Below, in pieces: positions 38,460-50,390 of a DNA stretch of 64,000 nucleotides. This stretch comes from Chelonoidis abingdonii (taxonomy: Eukaryota; Chordata; Testudines; Testudinidae), in NCBI RefSeq assembly GCF_003597395.2, contig NC_133770.1, positions 4,308,956-4,372,955 of the forward strand. Reading direction: 5' to 3'. How positions within the stretch are numbered: the first letter of the stretch is position 1; each line of letters begins with the position of its first letter. Below the pieces are notes generated by a model. That model made no database searches and had not been told where the DNA came from. It was given only the letters and a program-made list of their open reading frames with translations. The position numbers were made by a program, and so were the translations under genes.

Positions 38460-40430
38460 GCTGCTGGGGCCTGGGGCGAGGGGGGAATGAACAGGGTGTG
38501 GCAGGGTCACACACGTAGATCATCACCACTACATGTCCTCTGGGCAGCTTTTGGTCTCCCCTCTTCAGCAGCCCTTTATAGGGGATTGAATGTGTCTTCT
38601 GGTCTTAGGAAGTTTGTGCAGGAATCTGTCTCTCCTAAAGGACCCCGGGATCATTTACATTGCACTAGGGGTAGCTGCTATTCAACGTTTTTTTTAATTG
38701 AGTTTAGTGCCAGTGAAATACACTGTCATGGCAGTGCTGGAGACTGGGCTCCTGGGGCCATAAGAGGCCCAAAAGGAGCTTCCTTCTGTTTGCCCTCCAA
38801 CAAAGAGCCTCAGCTAAGATGGATGGGAATTGCCTACACAGGGGGTCTGGTTTGGAGTTACTTAGATCCTAAGGGGCTCCATCAATGAAGGCCTTGACAC
38901 AAAGCTGTAGGCGTTGAAGATAATTCAGAATGAAATGCATAGGTGTAAGTGACTTATGGCTTTTATTTTCTTTTACTAGAGCAGAGATTAGTTCTAGAAG
39001 ACAAGACTTGGATTTTGTGGGAGGAGGTGAAATACAGCAAGACTTCATCTTCACTTTAAGCACTGGAGATCAATAGTTCTATTTTTCAATAATGAAATGG
39101 CTGGCCATGTTAAGCAGTATATTTGTGTTAGTTATAGTGCCGTACATGGGGATGGTGTCTTAGAAAATAAAGTTCGTACAGCAGGAGGCAATGATATCAC
39201 AGGGAAGTGTTGGCAGTAGAGATAAGCAAGGGTGAAATCTATATGCTCATGTGGCACCTATGTGATAAACTTTTAATCTGAAGTTCACATCTGTCTTGAG
39301 TTATGGTCATTATGAAAGGCATAGTTTGGTGCTTTCACAAAATATGAAACTGAATGTCTCCATGCCAGTCTCAGAAATGTTACTTTTTGTACTACTGTAT
39401 TATTCAATTTACATGGAACAGTAAGTGTAACAGATATATTAAGATTTAAGCTAAGTAGCACCTGTGGCAACTAAGTCACTATTTAACCTTCTGTCTTAGC
39501 ATGAAACAAACAGCAAAGCTGATCTCAGACATTCCCTTGTCAATGTTTAACACTGGATGCATTCTTTTGAAGTACCTATCAAATAAGTGCTCTGCACACC
39601 TCAGAAGCTAGGCCCATTATGACTACCAACCTGCTCTAGATTTGAATCTGTCAGCTTGCAGTGAAAGTCTCATATCCCATTGTTGTTCCTCCTAGTGACC
39701 TCAGTGGGACTACTCCTGTGAGCAGAGGCAGTCCTTAGGCATGCCCGCTGCTGTCTCACTCTAGGCGTCCTGATGCCTATCTCACACCTAAGTCCTGGTG
39801 GGATCCTCAGACCAGGGGAAGATAGGTGTTTCCCCCCCATCTGTCTTGCCTGTGGGGCCTGTTCAAGTGGGCATACTCAGAGGCTGTTTAACTCCACACA
39901 AAACAGCTGGCATAGGAGGAGCAGGGCTGCTCCCTTATAATTTTCAGCTAAGGCATTAGGGTGCTCACATGGGAAGTGGCAGATTCTGGTTAAATTCCCC
40001 TCTCTGTATGCTGAGATGGGATTGGAACACGGGTTCTCCATCTCAGGTGATCTTTAATTATTGGATTGACTAAGATATTCTGATGTGGGTCTCTAATAAT
40101 TTTGTTAAAGTGGAATAGCTTTAACAAATACTGGGTAAGAGTGACGATCACACCATAATCTGGTGGTTGACACTCATGGGAAACGTCTGTTCAAATCCCT
40201 TCTCATCAGGCAGAGGGGGTAGTTAAACTGGGGTCTTTTACGTCCTGCGTGAGTATCCTAGCCCCTAGGCTGAAGGTTTTAAGGAAGACCTCTTTCTCTC
40301 CATCCATATGTATGTATACTTTTTTTAAAAGTAAATTTTCTCCATTACATTTGTAAAATTTCTTTTTTGTCCACATAATTAAAACTGCATCAGAGAACAA
40401 ACACTTTTGTTCTTATTTTTTAATTTTTCC
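38460..40430. other. Possible first intron of the unrecognised gene; nothing else seen
   Basis: Between the two candidate exons. AT-rich, without recognised repeats or coding segments. Confidence 0.45.
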
Positions 40431-40437
40431 CTTCCAG

Positions 40438-40578
40438 GTTAAATGCTAAGGTTGAAAAACCTATTCCAGTTCCAAACTTTTTGCTGTGGCTTACAGTGCA
40501 GAGCTTTGGTTCTCTCAATCAGACAAAGAAAATGGATGGAACAAAATGTGATGAGACAGGCAAGGGAGTCACGGGAAG
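40438..40578 (+). CDS. Candidate second exon, unrecognised, possible mitochondrial leader
   Basis: A long T-rich tract ends in CCTTCCAG just before 40438, and GAAG|GTAAGA follows 40578, so both splice signals are good. Two frames are open. One begins at the ATG at 40443 (MLRLKNLFQFQTFCCGLQCR and on through RQRKWMEQNVMRQARESRE). It has a hydrophobic-basic start like a mitochondrial leader and then an Arg/Glu-rich helix. The other continues the frame from 37654 (LNAKVEKPIPVPNF and on). The first looks more like protein but has a weak Kozak context. No family is recognised, and no further exon was found before 51 kb. It could be non-coding RNA. Confidence 0.35.
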
Positions 40579-41757
40579 GTAAGAAATGTCTGACTACTGG
40601 CATTTGCCATAACTTTCATCCAATTTCTCTCACAACCCTGGCAAAATCAGGCAGTTCTGACTTTAGAATGCATCCAGAATAAATAGACATGGCAGGAGTA
40701 CAATGTATGGGGTGGGAAGAAAGACTTCGTTTTTTTAGTATTGCACTTTCAGTTGTTCTTCTATCTGATTAGCAGGGAGCTTCAAATACAGCATACTTTA
40801 TTCTTATTCCAGCTTTTAAATAATTATGAGAAAAATGACTGAAGCAGGTTTGGTTAGATCTGGAGACTGGGGGGCAGCTGCCAAAATTGTTGAATTAGGC
40901 AACATTTATCCCTCTGAGACCTCTACAGATGGGCTGTATGGGAAGGAATAATGATAATGAAGAGTGAACACCTGTCCTTTGGGTTTGATTTCTGAATGTT
41001 CAGGATTTTGAGGGTAAAATAGACTGTTTTGAAATGAACTTAAGAAAAGTTACTGATTTGGAGTGGTGAAGGAAGGGGAGTTTTATTGCTTTATACCCTC
41101 TTTGTTAATATGGGGAATTGTTAGAAGGTGCCATTATTTTAAACATTAGGCATGTTCAGTGACCAGTGCTGCTCTGTTTCCTTGAAACATGCTGGCTACA
41201 GAGTACAATATTTTGCCCAAGCTTCCCTTAAAATATCTTGCAGGCTTTCAATACTTCTTTCCAAACATTACTAATTTCTAAGGAGTAATTCAGAGGTACC
41301 AAAGTGTGACCTGAAATCTAAATGCAGCTCACTGCTTCTTTTTCCTTGTAACTGCAAAATGAGGACAAAGTGGATCATGATTTGACTTTTTTTAACTGGT
41401 GCTAACGATCACCAAAAATCAACTTCTATTCCCAAAATTTCAGTATTGGGCTAGAGTAAGAAACACTTCTGTCTTTGTATCTTCAACACACATACTTAAG
41501 GAAACAAACAACAAGCCTCAAAGCCGTAAGCATGAAACTGAATTTATCCATAATAAAGTTCCAAACACAACATAAATAGTGAAAATAAATTAGATTTTTC
41601 TAAAAAAAAAATCTTCAATTTTATGTCTTCAGTGGCTATAGGCAGTGAAGTGTGTGTGTGTGTGTGGGCAGGGTGAGGGGAAAGAGTGGTAGAACACTGC
41701 TTATCTCTCACTTTCCTTGCCCCTTCTGGTGGCTTTTACTCTTTCACTTCCGATCAT

Positions 41758-42180
41758 TAAGGCTAAGATTTTGTCATGGTTATTTTTAGTAAAAATCACA
41801 GACAGGTCATGGGAACAAACAAAAATTCACGGAGCCGGTGACCTGTCTGTGACTTTTACTAAAAATAACCATACAAACCTCCTGGGAGAAGTGCACAGCC
41901 TCAGCTGCAGCCCCCGCCACAGGGCAGGAGTGCAGGGCCCCGGCTGCGGCCCCCTCTGCAAGGCGTGGGGTAGGAGCACATGGTGGCAGGAGTGCAAGCT
42001 GCGGGGCAGAGGTGCATGGGCCTGGCTGTAGCCCCCATTGGGGGGCTATGTGGGGAGCATAGCCCCGGCTCCAACCCTGGCTGCAGCTGCGGACAGCTGA
42101 AGCTGAAGAAGTCACAGAGACCCAGTAAAGTCACAGAATCCATGACTGCAGTGACCTCTGTGACTAAATCGTAGCTTTAC
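41758..42180. mobile_element. DNA transposon with internal palindrome
   Basis: Outer ends AAGGCTAAGATTTTGTCATGG and the reverse complement of CTGTGACTAAATCGTAGCTT are inverted repeats. Inside the left end, 41778-41872 is a palindrome with arms reading TGGTTATTTTTAGTAAAA and ACAGACAGGTCA. The body is GC-rich. Superfamily uncertain. Confidence 0.6.
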
Positions 42181-42559
42181 CGGTCATCATTAGGCTTCAG
42201 ATCTTTCAACCATTGAGACAAATGAGAGCAATTGACAGTATTAGGCTGTGACTCTGCAAACTGCTTTAGGTGCAGCATCGGAGTCTTCACATGTAGAACA
42301 GTTTATATAATTAGGGTTTCAACACTATTTTGTCAGGTTGTCTTTCAGCAGACTGTCATGTGGTCCTATATCTGGCCATTCAGGTGACTTTCTTTACAAT
42401 TCTAGTCTAGATACTTAAATTTAACAATGAAATAATTTCAATAGAAACTTACAACCACTAGAGAGGTGCTGGATGGAGTGGCAACTTAAGGTCAAGCAGA
42501 ATTAAAATACAATTTGTAACCATAATCCAGGTTGCTCCAGAGTTTCCATTCTAACAGGG

Positions 42560-43420
42560 TTAATAAAGTTCTCTATAAACTGTATATTTTGAGTTTGAGG
42601 ATTAGTTTGAAAATCTTATTTGTAGTTTGAGATGCTTGAATTAACAATAGCTGAGCTGCTAAGTCATAGTGACCATAAAGTAGTGAAATGTCACTGACTA
42701 GGGAGAAGAAAGAGAAGTTTGAAAAGGGAGATTTAAATAAAATAAGGAATCTAGTCAAACAGGCCATGGAGTCAAAAGTAAAGAAAACAAATGCTGCAGA
42801 TTTGGCAGGGATGCTTGCTATATAAGGCAACAGCAGTCTGAGAATACATGCATGCCTCTGAACAAAAAAGGAAGCAAAAAAGAAGTAAACCAGTATGGGT
42901 AAATTGCAGTGTTCAAGAGGGTTATACAAACTCAGCCAAAATCTTTCAGAATTTGGAAATCTAACTATAGTGAAACTAATAAAAAGGAGCATAAACTAGC
43001 AGGCAATGTTGAAGACAGAAATTAGGAGGTCTAAAGTGAAATTTAAAGAGAAAATAGCTAAGAGCAAAACACAAGAAATTCTTTAAATATGATCACCAGA
43101 AAGCCTTGAAAAAATTGAGTCTGCTGAATCACCAGGAATTAAAGGGAGCAAATAATGAAGATTAAACCAATTTCACAGAAGTCATATTTATTTAGCTTCT
43201 CAGAATCATTCTTCATGGCAGAGATGATGGAGATAGATACTCTTTTTTGGTAATATAGATGAGGTAATATCAAAGATTGCTGCCAGAAGAGGTGATGCTG
43301 GAACAAATTGTTAAATTAAAAGCTTTAAAAATTACCAGGCCCGGTTCGCACAACCAAATGTTCTGAAGGAACTTAGTGACTGAGCTGCTAACAAAAATAC
43401 TAAAAATTGCTACTATACTG
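42560..43420 (+). mobile_element. CR1/L3-like LINE coding remnant
   Basis: A long eroded stretch ending in ATTACCAGGCCCGG and GTTCTGAAGGAACTTAGTG, the counterpart of the SPGPDGIHP-VLKEL region of CR1 reverse transcriptase seen intact at 63643. Many stops. Confidence 0.6.
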
Positions 43421-43429
43421 GTTTATTGG

Positions 43430-45090
43430 CAGGTAATGTTTAACTTATCTTTAAAGCATCGAAGCTACTAAGTGTAAACTTGGAACTTCTGTGTTTCTAG
43501 TCTCACGTTTTAGAGAGAAGAACTTCACTTTAAGCAACAAAACATGACAAGATGTGTATTGTGCTAGGGTATTACTGTACATTTCCAGTTTGAAGCAGAA
43601 TGCTACAGTCTTCCAAGAAATAGCAATATATCCGTTGTCTTTTCGTTATAAAATAGCATTATGCTAACGCTATTAGTGATTAAAAAACCAATGAATCACT
43701 CAATAACTAATTTTTTCTGCTTATTATATCAGAAAGTCTAGTTCCTAATTAAAAAGGATTTAACTTCAGATTTTACATTAATTTTGTATTTAATTTTACC
43801 TAGAAGCAAGCGTGCTTTTCTTAAGGTTTCTCTGGAAAAGAAAGCTTGAGATCTTCTTAAATCTTTCTCTTCTTCTGCCCCTTTTTCTTTTTATAAACAA
43901 GCATGACAAATGTCATCCCAGAGAGGAATCTTTTCAGAATTACAAATGCCTGAAAATAGGAGCTAGTAATGGAATTCTTTCCTCGGCTTTGCTAGAAAAT
44001 ACAGCAGAAACATAATATTGAAATAGTTTTTGTGCATTTAAGTTAATAGGTAATTATAAACACTAAATTCCTAACTGTTCTTAGCCTTTCATTCTGGGAA
44101 AAATATTTAATCAGATACGATTAATGTTATAATCTTTATAACCTATTACGTTGGTAGAGGAAGTTTGCCATGAGCCTCTTTTAAACCAATAAAATGTAAA
44201 ATAGTTATATATTTACTTTTATTCCAGTTTACAGTAGAAGTTCAGTCAAATAAAATTGTTGTAGTCCCTTCCTAAAATAAATTGAAAAGCTTCTGATGAC
44301 CACATGTGGAAAACTTGCTTCTCCTTTGTCACAGAGTTTGCATCCAAAAGCAAGTGTTCTTTGGTGCTCTTGTGACTTTTTTTTTTTGGGCAGGGGGAGG
44401 ACTTTTAGACTGTCAGTTTCTAAATGATAGCTATTCTGATTTTCTTGATAGACTAAATTTTTCTTCTTAATTTACTTGTACTGCTCCTGATTAATACTCT
44501 TATTGAACTAACTTAGTCTCCTAACTGTTCAGCATTAATACTGTTTATTTGTTTAACTAAGTGTGTGGTCTCATGCAAAGGGCACATGTCTGAGACACAA
44601 ACTTGAATTTTACTCGCATCTCTGCTGCTATGTTGACGTACTGATTCACCTTGGACAAGCTGCTTCCCCATGATAAAATGAGGATGATCTTTGTCCAGCT
44701 TGGTAATATGTTTTTGAGATCTATGAATGAAAAGCTTTTGTTATACTGCCTCAGTGTTTATGGCTTTAAGTTTCATGTTTGCTGTGGGGTTTGTCGAATC
44801 TCTGAGTGCTCAGTGTTCCAGATCAAATGATTACAATGAAAAGACCTTTTAAAGGCACTGTTTCTGTGAGTAAACCAGTCTCCTACAACCCTTTCAAACA
44901 TACACCTGCCTTTCAGGATGTTGATCTTTCTATTGTGATCACCGTCCATTGCCTTTATATAAACTGAATATTGGTAACCCCAGTTTAAAAAAAAAAGATG
45001 AGATTAGCAGCAAAATTAATACATTTAAAAATTGATTTTGGTTGTCTTGATTTTTGAACTCACACTGCCCATCCCCAGTGTATTTGTGAC
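43430..45090. other. AT-rich DNA, nothing recognised
   Basis: No splice-bounded coding exon or inverted termini found. A CORE-SINE-like trace may exist around 44560-44700. Confidence 0.4.
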
Positions 45091-45094
45091 AATT

Positions 45095-45781
45095 AGTGTT
45101 GCCATTTCTCCCAAACATATTTAAGTGATTTTATGATCTCCATTGCAGGAGCTCTCACCCCCACATTTACCAGTCTTCCCAAGTCCTCTATTAGTTCTGT
45201 CCCCTTCTCCCAACCTCCACCATCAGTTCTGCCCCTCTCCCAGCCTCACCCTCTGCATCTCTTGCAGTTTCCTGGGGCTCTTCATCCCTGTCCCAGGGTT
45301 GTTGGCTTGTTTTTTTCTTGGGGGGGGGGGAGGCGGGGGAGAGAGGATACAGAGGTCTGCTGCAGGATCCCCTTCTTCCCCTTCCAGGCTGGAGGTGGGA
45401 GCAGCTCCAGGGGCTCTCTGCCTCTCACTCACCATTCCCAGCTCTAGTGTTGCAGGAAGGGAAAGGGGAGGAACAGAGAAAAGCTGCTGTTACCCATTGA
45501 AGGGAAGGAGGGTGCAGCCTGAGCTGTTGGGCTCTAACTGTTCTTAGTTTTCCTCCTATGAGAATTGTCTGCTCCTGTAGGGTGGGAGCACTTTCTGCTT
45601 CTTGCAGCAGCTCCGATTGGCTTCTCTTCCTCCAGCAGCCGGGCAATAGGGAAAGCTGCCATCTAAGGGGGTCTCCACAATACAGAAGTGAAATATGTGA
45701 GAGGACTGGAGCTTTTTAGAATGATTGTGGCTCTGGCCAAATTCACCTGAGTTGCAAAGAAATTGGGAGAGTTGGCAACAG
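45095..45781. mobile_element. Candidate DNA transposon with about 20-bp inverted ends
   Basis: The left end AGTGTTGCCATTTCTCCCAAA and the reverse complement of TTGGGAGAGTTGGCAACA are inverted repeats of each other. No transposase-like frame inside. The open frames within are short and GC-biased. A target-site duplication could not be fixed. Confidence 0.5.
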
Positions 45782-46849
45782 TGAAACTGAAAATAGTGCA
45801 CTCCCCTGAGTTGCCTAGGTGGCAAGTCCCGAAGAGTATTCCTAGGTAGTTGCTGAACCTGGATGTTTGGTTTGTTGGCTGGATAAAGTCAGCTGATGAT
45901 TGAGGTTGGGCTTGTGTTTGAAGCAGGGTGAGAAATGTGTGGTACTCTAACACCAATATCCTGCTCTTATGTCTGCTTGTAAATAGAGAAGGAAGAAAAA
46001 CTGTTAGGATCTCTGAAGCACAAAGCTAACTGCTTTGGTTGTATACAATTATGAAGTGCTTAATGTGTGTATGGGGGGCTCTATAAAGATGTGGGAGCAA
46101 CAGCTTGGGTAAGACAGTGCTTAAAGAACATTCCCTTAGTCACAGGTCTGTATGTATGTATTTAGCTGAGTCTGACCCCTTGCCATCTCTGTCTTAAAGC
46201 ACTGGAGTCGTGCTTCTTCCTCTTTGCTCCTCTGCTTGCACTCAGGTCATGGAACAAAGCTGAATCCCCAGGGCCTAGCTGACTTCCTTGCACAAGTGAA
46301 GAACTAAGTTGGCTGTGTAGCCCCTCCACTGGGGAAACCAGCAAGTGTTAGGTTTCAGAGTAGCAGCCCTGTTAGTCTGTGGCTACGTCTACACTACGGG
46401 ATAAATTCGAATTAGCTTAAACCGATTTTATAAAACAGATATTATAAAGTCGATTGTGCGCGTCCACACTAGGCACATTAATTCGGTGGTGTGCGTCCAT
46501 GGTCCGAGGCTAGCGTCGATTTCTGGTAGCGGTGCACTGTGGGTAGCTATTCTGAGCTATCCCTAGTTTCCGCACAGTCTCTCCCGCCTTGGATTCTGGG
46601 TTGAGAGCCCAGTGCTGATGGGGCAAAAACTTGTCACGGGTGGTTCTGGGTACAGCCTCACCCTCCTTTGTTTGTGAAAGCAGCAGACAACACATTTCGC
46701 GCCTTTTTCCTGGGTGAACTGAGCAAACGCCCATAGCACAGCAAGCATGGACCTGCTGAGAGTCATGCAATCGTGGACGTTGTAAACCTCACGCATTCTC
46801 GTGCGTCTATGGGTGAACCATGAACTGCAAAGGCAGGCGGGAGGACGGT

Positions 46850-47990
46850 GCTATCGGCGGCGGGCGACGAGAGCGATGAGGACATGGACACTGAATTCTT
46901 CCTAACCACGGGCCCCTGCGTTTTGGAGCTACTGCTGGTAGCTCCAAATGACAGGTTCTACCCATTGAACGGCCGATTTTGGGCGTGGGACAAGCACAGA
47001 CTGTGGGACCACGTTTGCAGGTGTGGGACGATTCCAGTGGCTGCGAAACTTCGCAGTGTAAGAGCACTTCTTTGAACTTCGTGACTTGCTTTCCCCTGCC
47101 CTGAAACGCCATATACCAAGATGAGAGCAGCCCTCACAGGGAGAAGCGAGTGGCAATTAGCCCTCTGGAAACTTGCAACGCCGACAGCTACGGTCAGTCA
47201 GGAATCAATTTGGAGTGGGAAATCTACGTGGGGGCTGCTGTGATGCAAGTAGCCAAGCATCACATTAAGCTGCTGCTACGAAGTTTGTGACTCTGGGAAA
47301 CGTGCAGGTATAGTGTGGACTTTGCTGCAATGGGTTCCCTAATTGGTGGGGCGCATAGATGGAACCCATATTCCCTATCTTGGCCCCGGAGCACGAGGGC
47401 ACCCAGTACATAAACCGCAAGGGTACTTTTCAATGGTGCTGCAAGCACTGTGGATCACAAGGGCACTTTCACCAACATCCCAGTGGGATGGCCAGGCAGG
47501 TCATGATGTCTCGTCTTCAGAAGCACTACTCTGTTTACGGTGCAGCAAGGTTACTTCCCAGACCAGAAAGATAAAGTGGGGATGTTGAAATGCCTGTTGT
47601 GTATCTGGGGGACCCAGCCTATCCCTTGATGCCATGGCACATGAAGCATACACAGGCAGCCTGGACAGTGGTCAGGAGTTTTAACTACAGCTGAGCAGTG
47701 CGAGGATGGTAGAATGTGCATTTGGCCGTTAAAAGCTCGCTGGCGCACATTACTTACTCGCTCAGACTCAGCCAAACCATATCCCGTTTGTTTATTGCTG
47801 CTTGCTGTGTGCTCCACATCTCTGTGAGAGTAAGGGGGAGACCTTTCTGGCGGGTGTGGAGCGAGGCAAATCACCTGCGCGCTGATTCCGAGCCAGACAC
47901 CAGGGTGTTGAAGAGCACACCAGGAAGTGGTTGCGCATCAGAGAAGCCTTGAAACAAGTTTCATCACGGGCCAGGGTACGGTGTGGTGCT
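46850..47990 (+). pseudogene. Harbinger transposase (HARBI1-like) remnant
   Basis: A DDE nuclease family protein that would excise and insert the element. Visible in separate frames: VLELLLVAPNDRFYPLNGRF near 46920, IDGTHIPYLGP then EHEGTQYINRKG near 47355-47430, GDPAYPLMPW near 47610, and RMVECAFGR near 47705 carrying the catalytic Glu. Frameshifts and stops between blocks show it is dead. Confidence 0.85.
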
Positions 47991-48389
47991 GTGTTTGTTT
48001 CCCTTCAAGAACCTGCACCCCTTCATTTGACTCCTTCCCTGTAAGCAACCACCCTCCCCTTGTTGTACAGCTGCTATAAGAATAAAGTCCTATCCATTTA
48101 AAAATCTGTATTCTGTATTAAAAGTCATTCCCTGTAAGCAACCCACCCTCCCCCTTTGCATGTATTCTTTGTTAAAAAGTAAGTATAAAAAGAGGTAGGT
48201 ATCAGGTATCCCGGGTGTGGTTTGGGGGAGGATAGAGGGAAGGAAAAGGCCATAGCACATTCATGTATGACAGCCTTTTGGTTGGATGTCCCGGGGTGGA
48301 GTGGCGGGTGCAGAAAGCCTTCCCCCTGGCTTCTAACAGTCTGGGTGAAGGAAATATAGGAACATTTGAGTACTCGGGGTGTTAAACAT

Positions 48390-50390
48390 GGGTAGCAGTG
48401 GCACTCTGTAATCCCGCTGCTCTTCCTGAAGATCCACCAGACGTCGGAGATATCAGTTTGATCACGCAGCAGTTCCAGCGTTGCATCCCGCCACCGCTGT
48501 CTTCCTGCGCCACCTCTCATCTCGAGCGTCTCTCCTATCTTCACATTGGTCCCTTCCTGTCCTCACGTTTCACTGGCCTCTTCCTGTACTTTGCTAGCAT
48601 CCTTCCATCATTCTGATGAGCTGTTTCATTGTGGGTTATTCTATCTTGATTTCATGAGAACATTTCATCTCGCATCCTCTTCTTCCTCCGCCTTATCTGA
48701 GCTAGCCTTCGGATGGAGTAGGGGGCTTGAAAAGTTGCAGCTGTATGGTGGGAGGAAAACAGGGAGAGAAGTATGTAAAAAGATACATTTTACAGAACAA
48801 TGGTTATACTCTTTCCACGTGAACAACACATTCACCTTACATAGCACATGTGATTTTTCCTACCAAGGTGCATTCTTTGTATTTGCAATGCGCTTGGTTT
48901 AATATTGAGTGCCTGCTGCTCTGGTGTTACGATCTCACAGACGCGGTCCGGGCATCATAATTCAGCTTCCATGCGGCCATGGTAAGGCTTTATGTTTGAC
49001 TTCTCCAGCCTTCATATACACAGTGCCTCTGATGCCTTTTACTGTTAACAGGCAGCGCAGACGCCAACACCCTCTTTCTTATCCAAGGATTGCTTCACTC
49101 CCTCCCACAATGGCTGCTATCATGGACATCAGTGCTATCACCCCCTCCTCTCCCCCCCCCCCACCGCGTGGCTGGTTAGCTGGGAGATTCCTGCTGCCAA
49201 ACTCAGCGCTATCCTTCCTCCCTCCCTTGCTTTGCTACGTGAAAGGAAGGATTGATTTAGCACCAGCCCAGTTGGAAAATGCCATCTCTGTCCCCTTATT
49301 TCAACCAGGTACCATGACGATATAACTCTCTGACGGTAACACAGAGATAAAGAACTGCTGTTTCTTGAATGCCAGCATCCACCGGACCATACGCCGCTGT
49401 GCTTTGTCAGGCATGATACCCAATTACTTGCTACATGCATGGCGTGGTGTAAAGTGTCCTACCATGGTGGACGGATAAGGCTGCCTTGCCCAAAACCTTC
49501 TGCAAAGGCTTTTGGGAGTACCTCAGGAACAATTCATGGAGTTTCTTTGGAGGTTTCCGCTCCTCCCAGTAGTTAACAAACTTTTCCAGTAACTTTACTG
49601 CACGAATGCATCCCAAGCCCTCAGGGCATCAGTCATTAAAAACGCTTTCTTTAAACCATGTTTTTTTATACAAAGTACACTCACCGAGGTCGCTTCCATG
49701 GCTTCACTGTTTTGGGCTGATGGCTTGGGGCTGGTGAGGGTCTTCCGTCTGGTCACAAAAAGCTCCTGGCTGTTTGGGCTATGGAGTGCTGTTGTGCTCG
49801 CTGCAAGGTCGTCCTCCTTTTCTCCTCTCCTCATCTTCCCCCTCCGCTGATCCTCAGCATGATTGAGATTAACCCCACCTCGAATCCACGGACAAGGGGA
49901 GGGGTAGTGGTGGCATAGCCCCCCCTAAAATTGCATGCAGATCAGCGTAGAACCAGCCTGTTTTTGGCCCGGCCTGATCTTCCGTTTGCTGCTTTGGTTT
50001 CTCTGTATGCTTGTCTGAGCTCTTTAACTTCCCTCTGCACTGCACTGAGTCCCTGCTGTGCCTTTTCCCTCATAGCCTTTGAATTTTTTCAAATATTTTT
50101 CATTTCTGTCTTTTCGAACGGAGTTCTGTTAGCACTGAACCACTCTCCCTATATAGCGTCAGATCCGTACTCTTTGTGCGGTCCATGCTGGTGCTCTTTT
50201 TCAATTCGCAGGAGACTGCCTTGTCAACCCTGTGTGATCAGAGCTCCCGCTGGCCAAACGAGGAATTGATTCAAAAGTTCGCGGGCTTTTCCTGTTTACC
50301 TGGCCAGTGCTCGGAGTTCTGATTGCTGTCCAGTGGTCAAGCTGGGTGCACTGTGGGATACCTCCTGGAGCCAATACGTCAATTTCCATC
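48390..50390 (-). pseudogene. Second Harbinger gene (Myb/SANT-like protein) remnant
   Basis: PIF-Harbinger elements carry a DNA-binding partner protein. On the minus strand, scraps such as DHWTAIRTPSTGQ (near 50320) and NSQELFVTRR (near 49750) occur where that gene is expected. The assignment rests mainly on position, and the frame is destroyed. Confidence 0.4.

Noticed and set aside
36802..38888. Long Pro/Ser-rich open frames on both strands
   Set aside because: They coincide with GC-rich minisatellites and the CpG island, where stop codons are rare. They show no domain, no family resemblance and no consistent splice structure.
43812..44015. Possible exon of the unrecognised gene (MLFLRFLWKRK frame)
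   Set aside because: No convincing acceptor-donor pair in phase with 40578, and the composition is that of AT-rich non-coding DNA.
45133..45547. Overlapping open frames after an acceptor-like ATTGCAG at 45149
   Set aside because: They lie wholly inside a repeat with inverted GTGTTGCC ends, and the peptide is low-complexity Ser/Pro.
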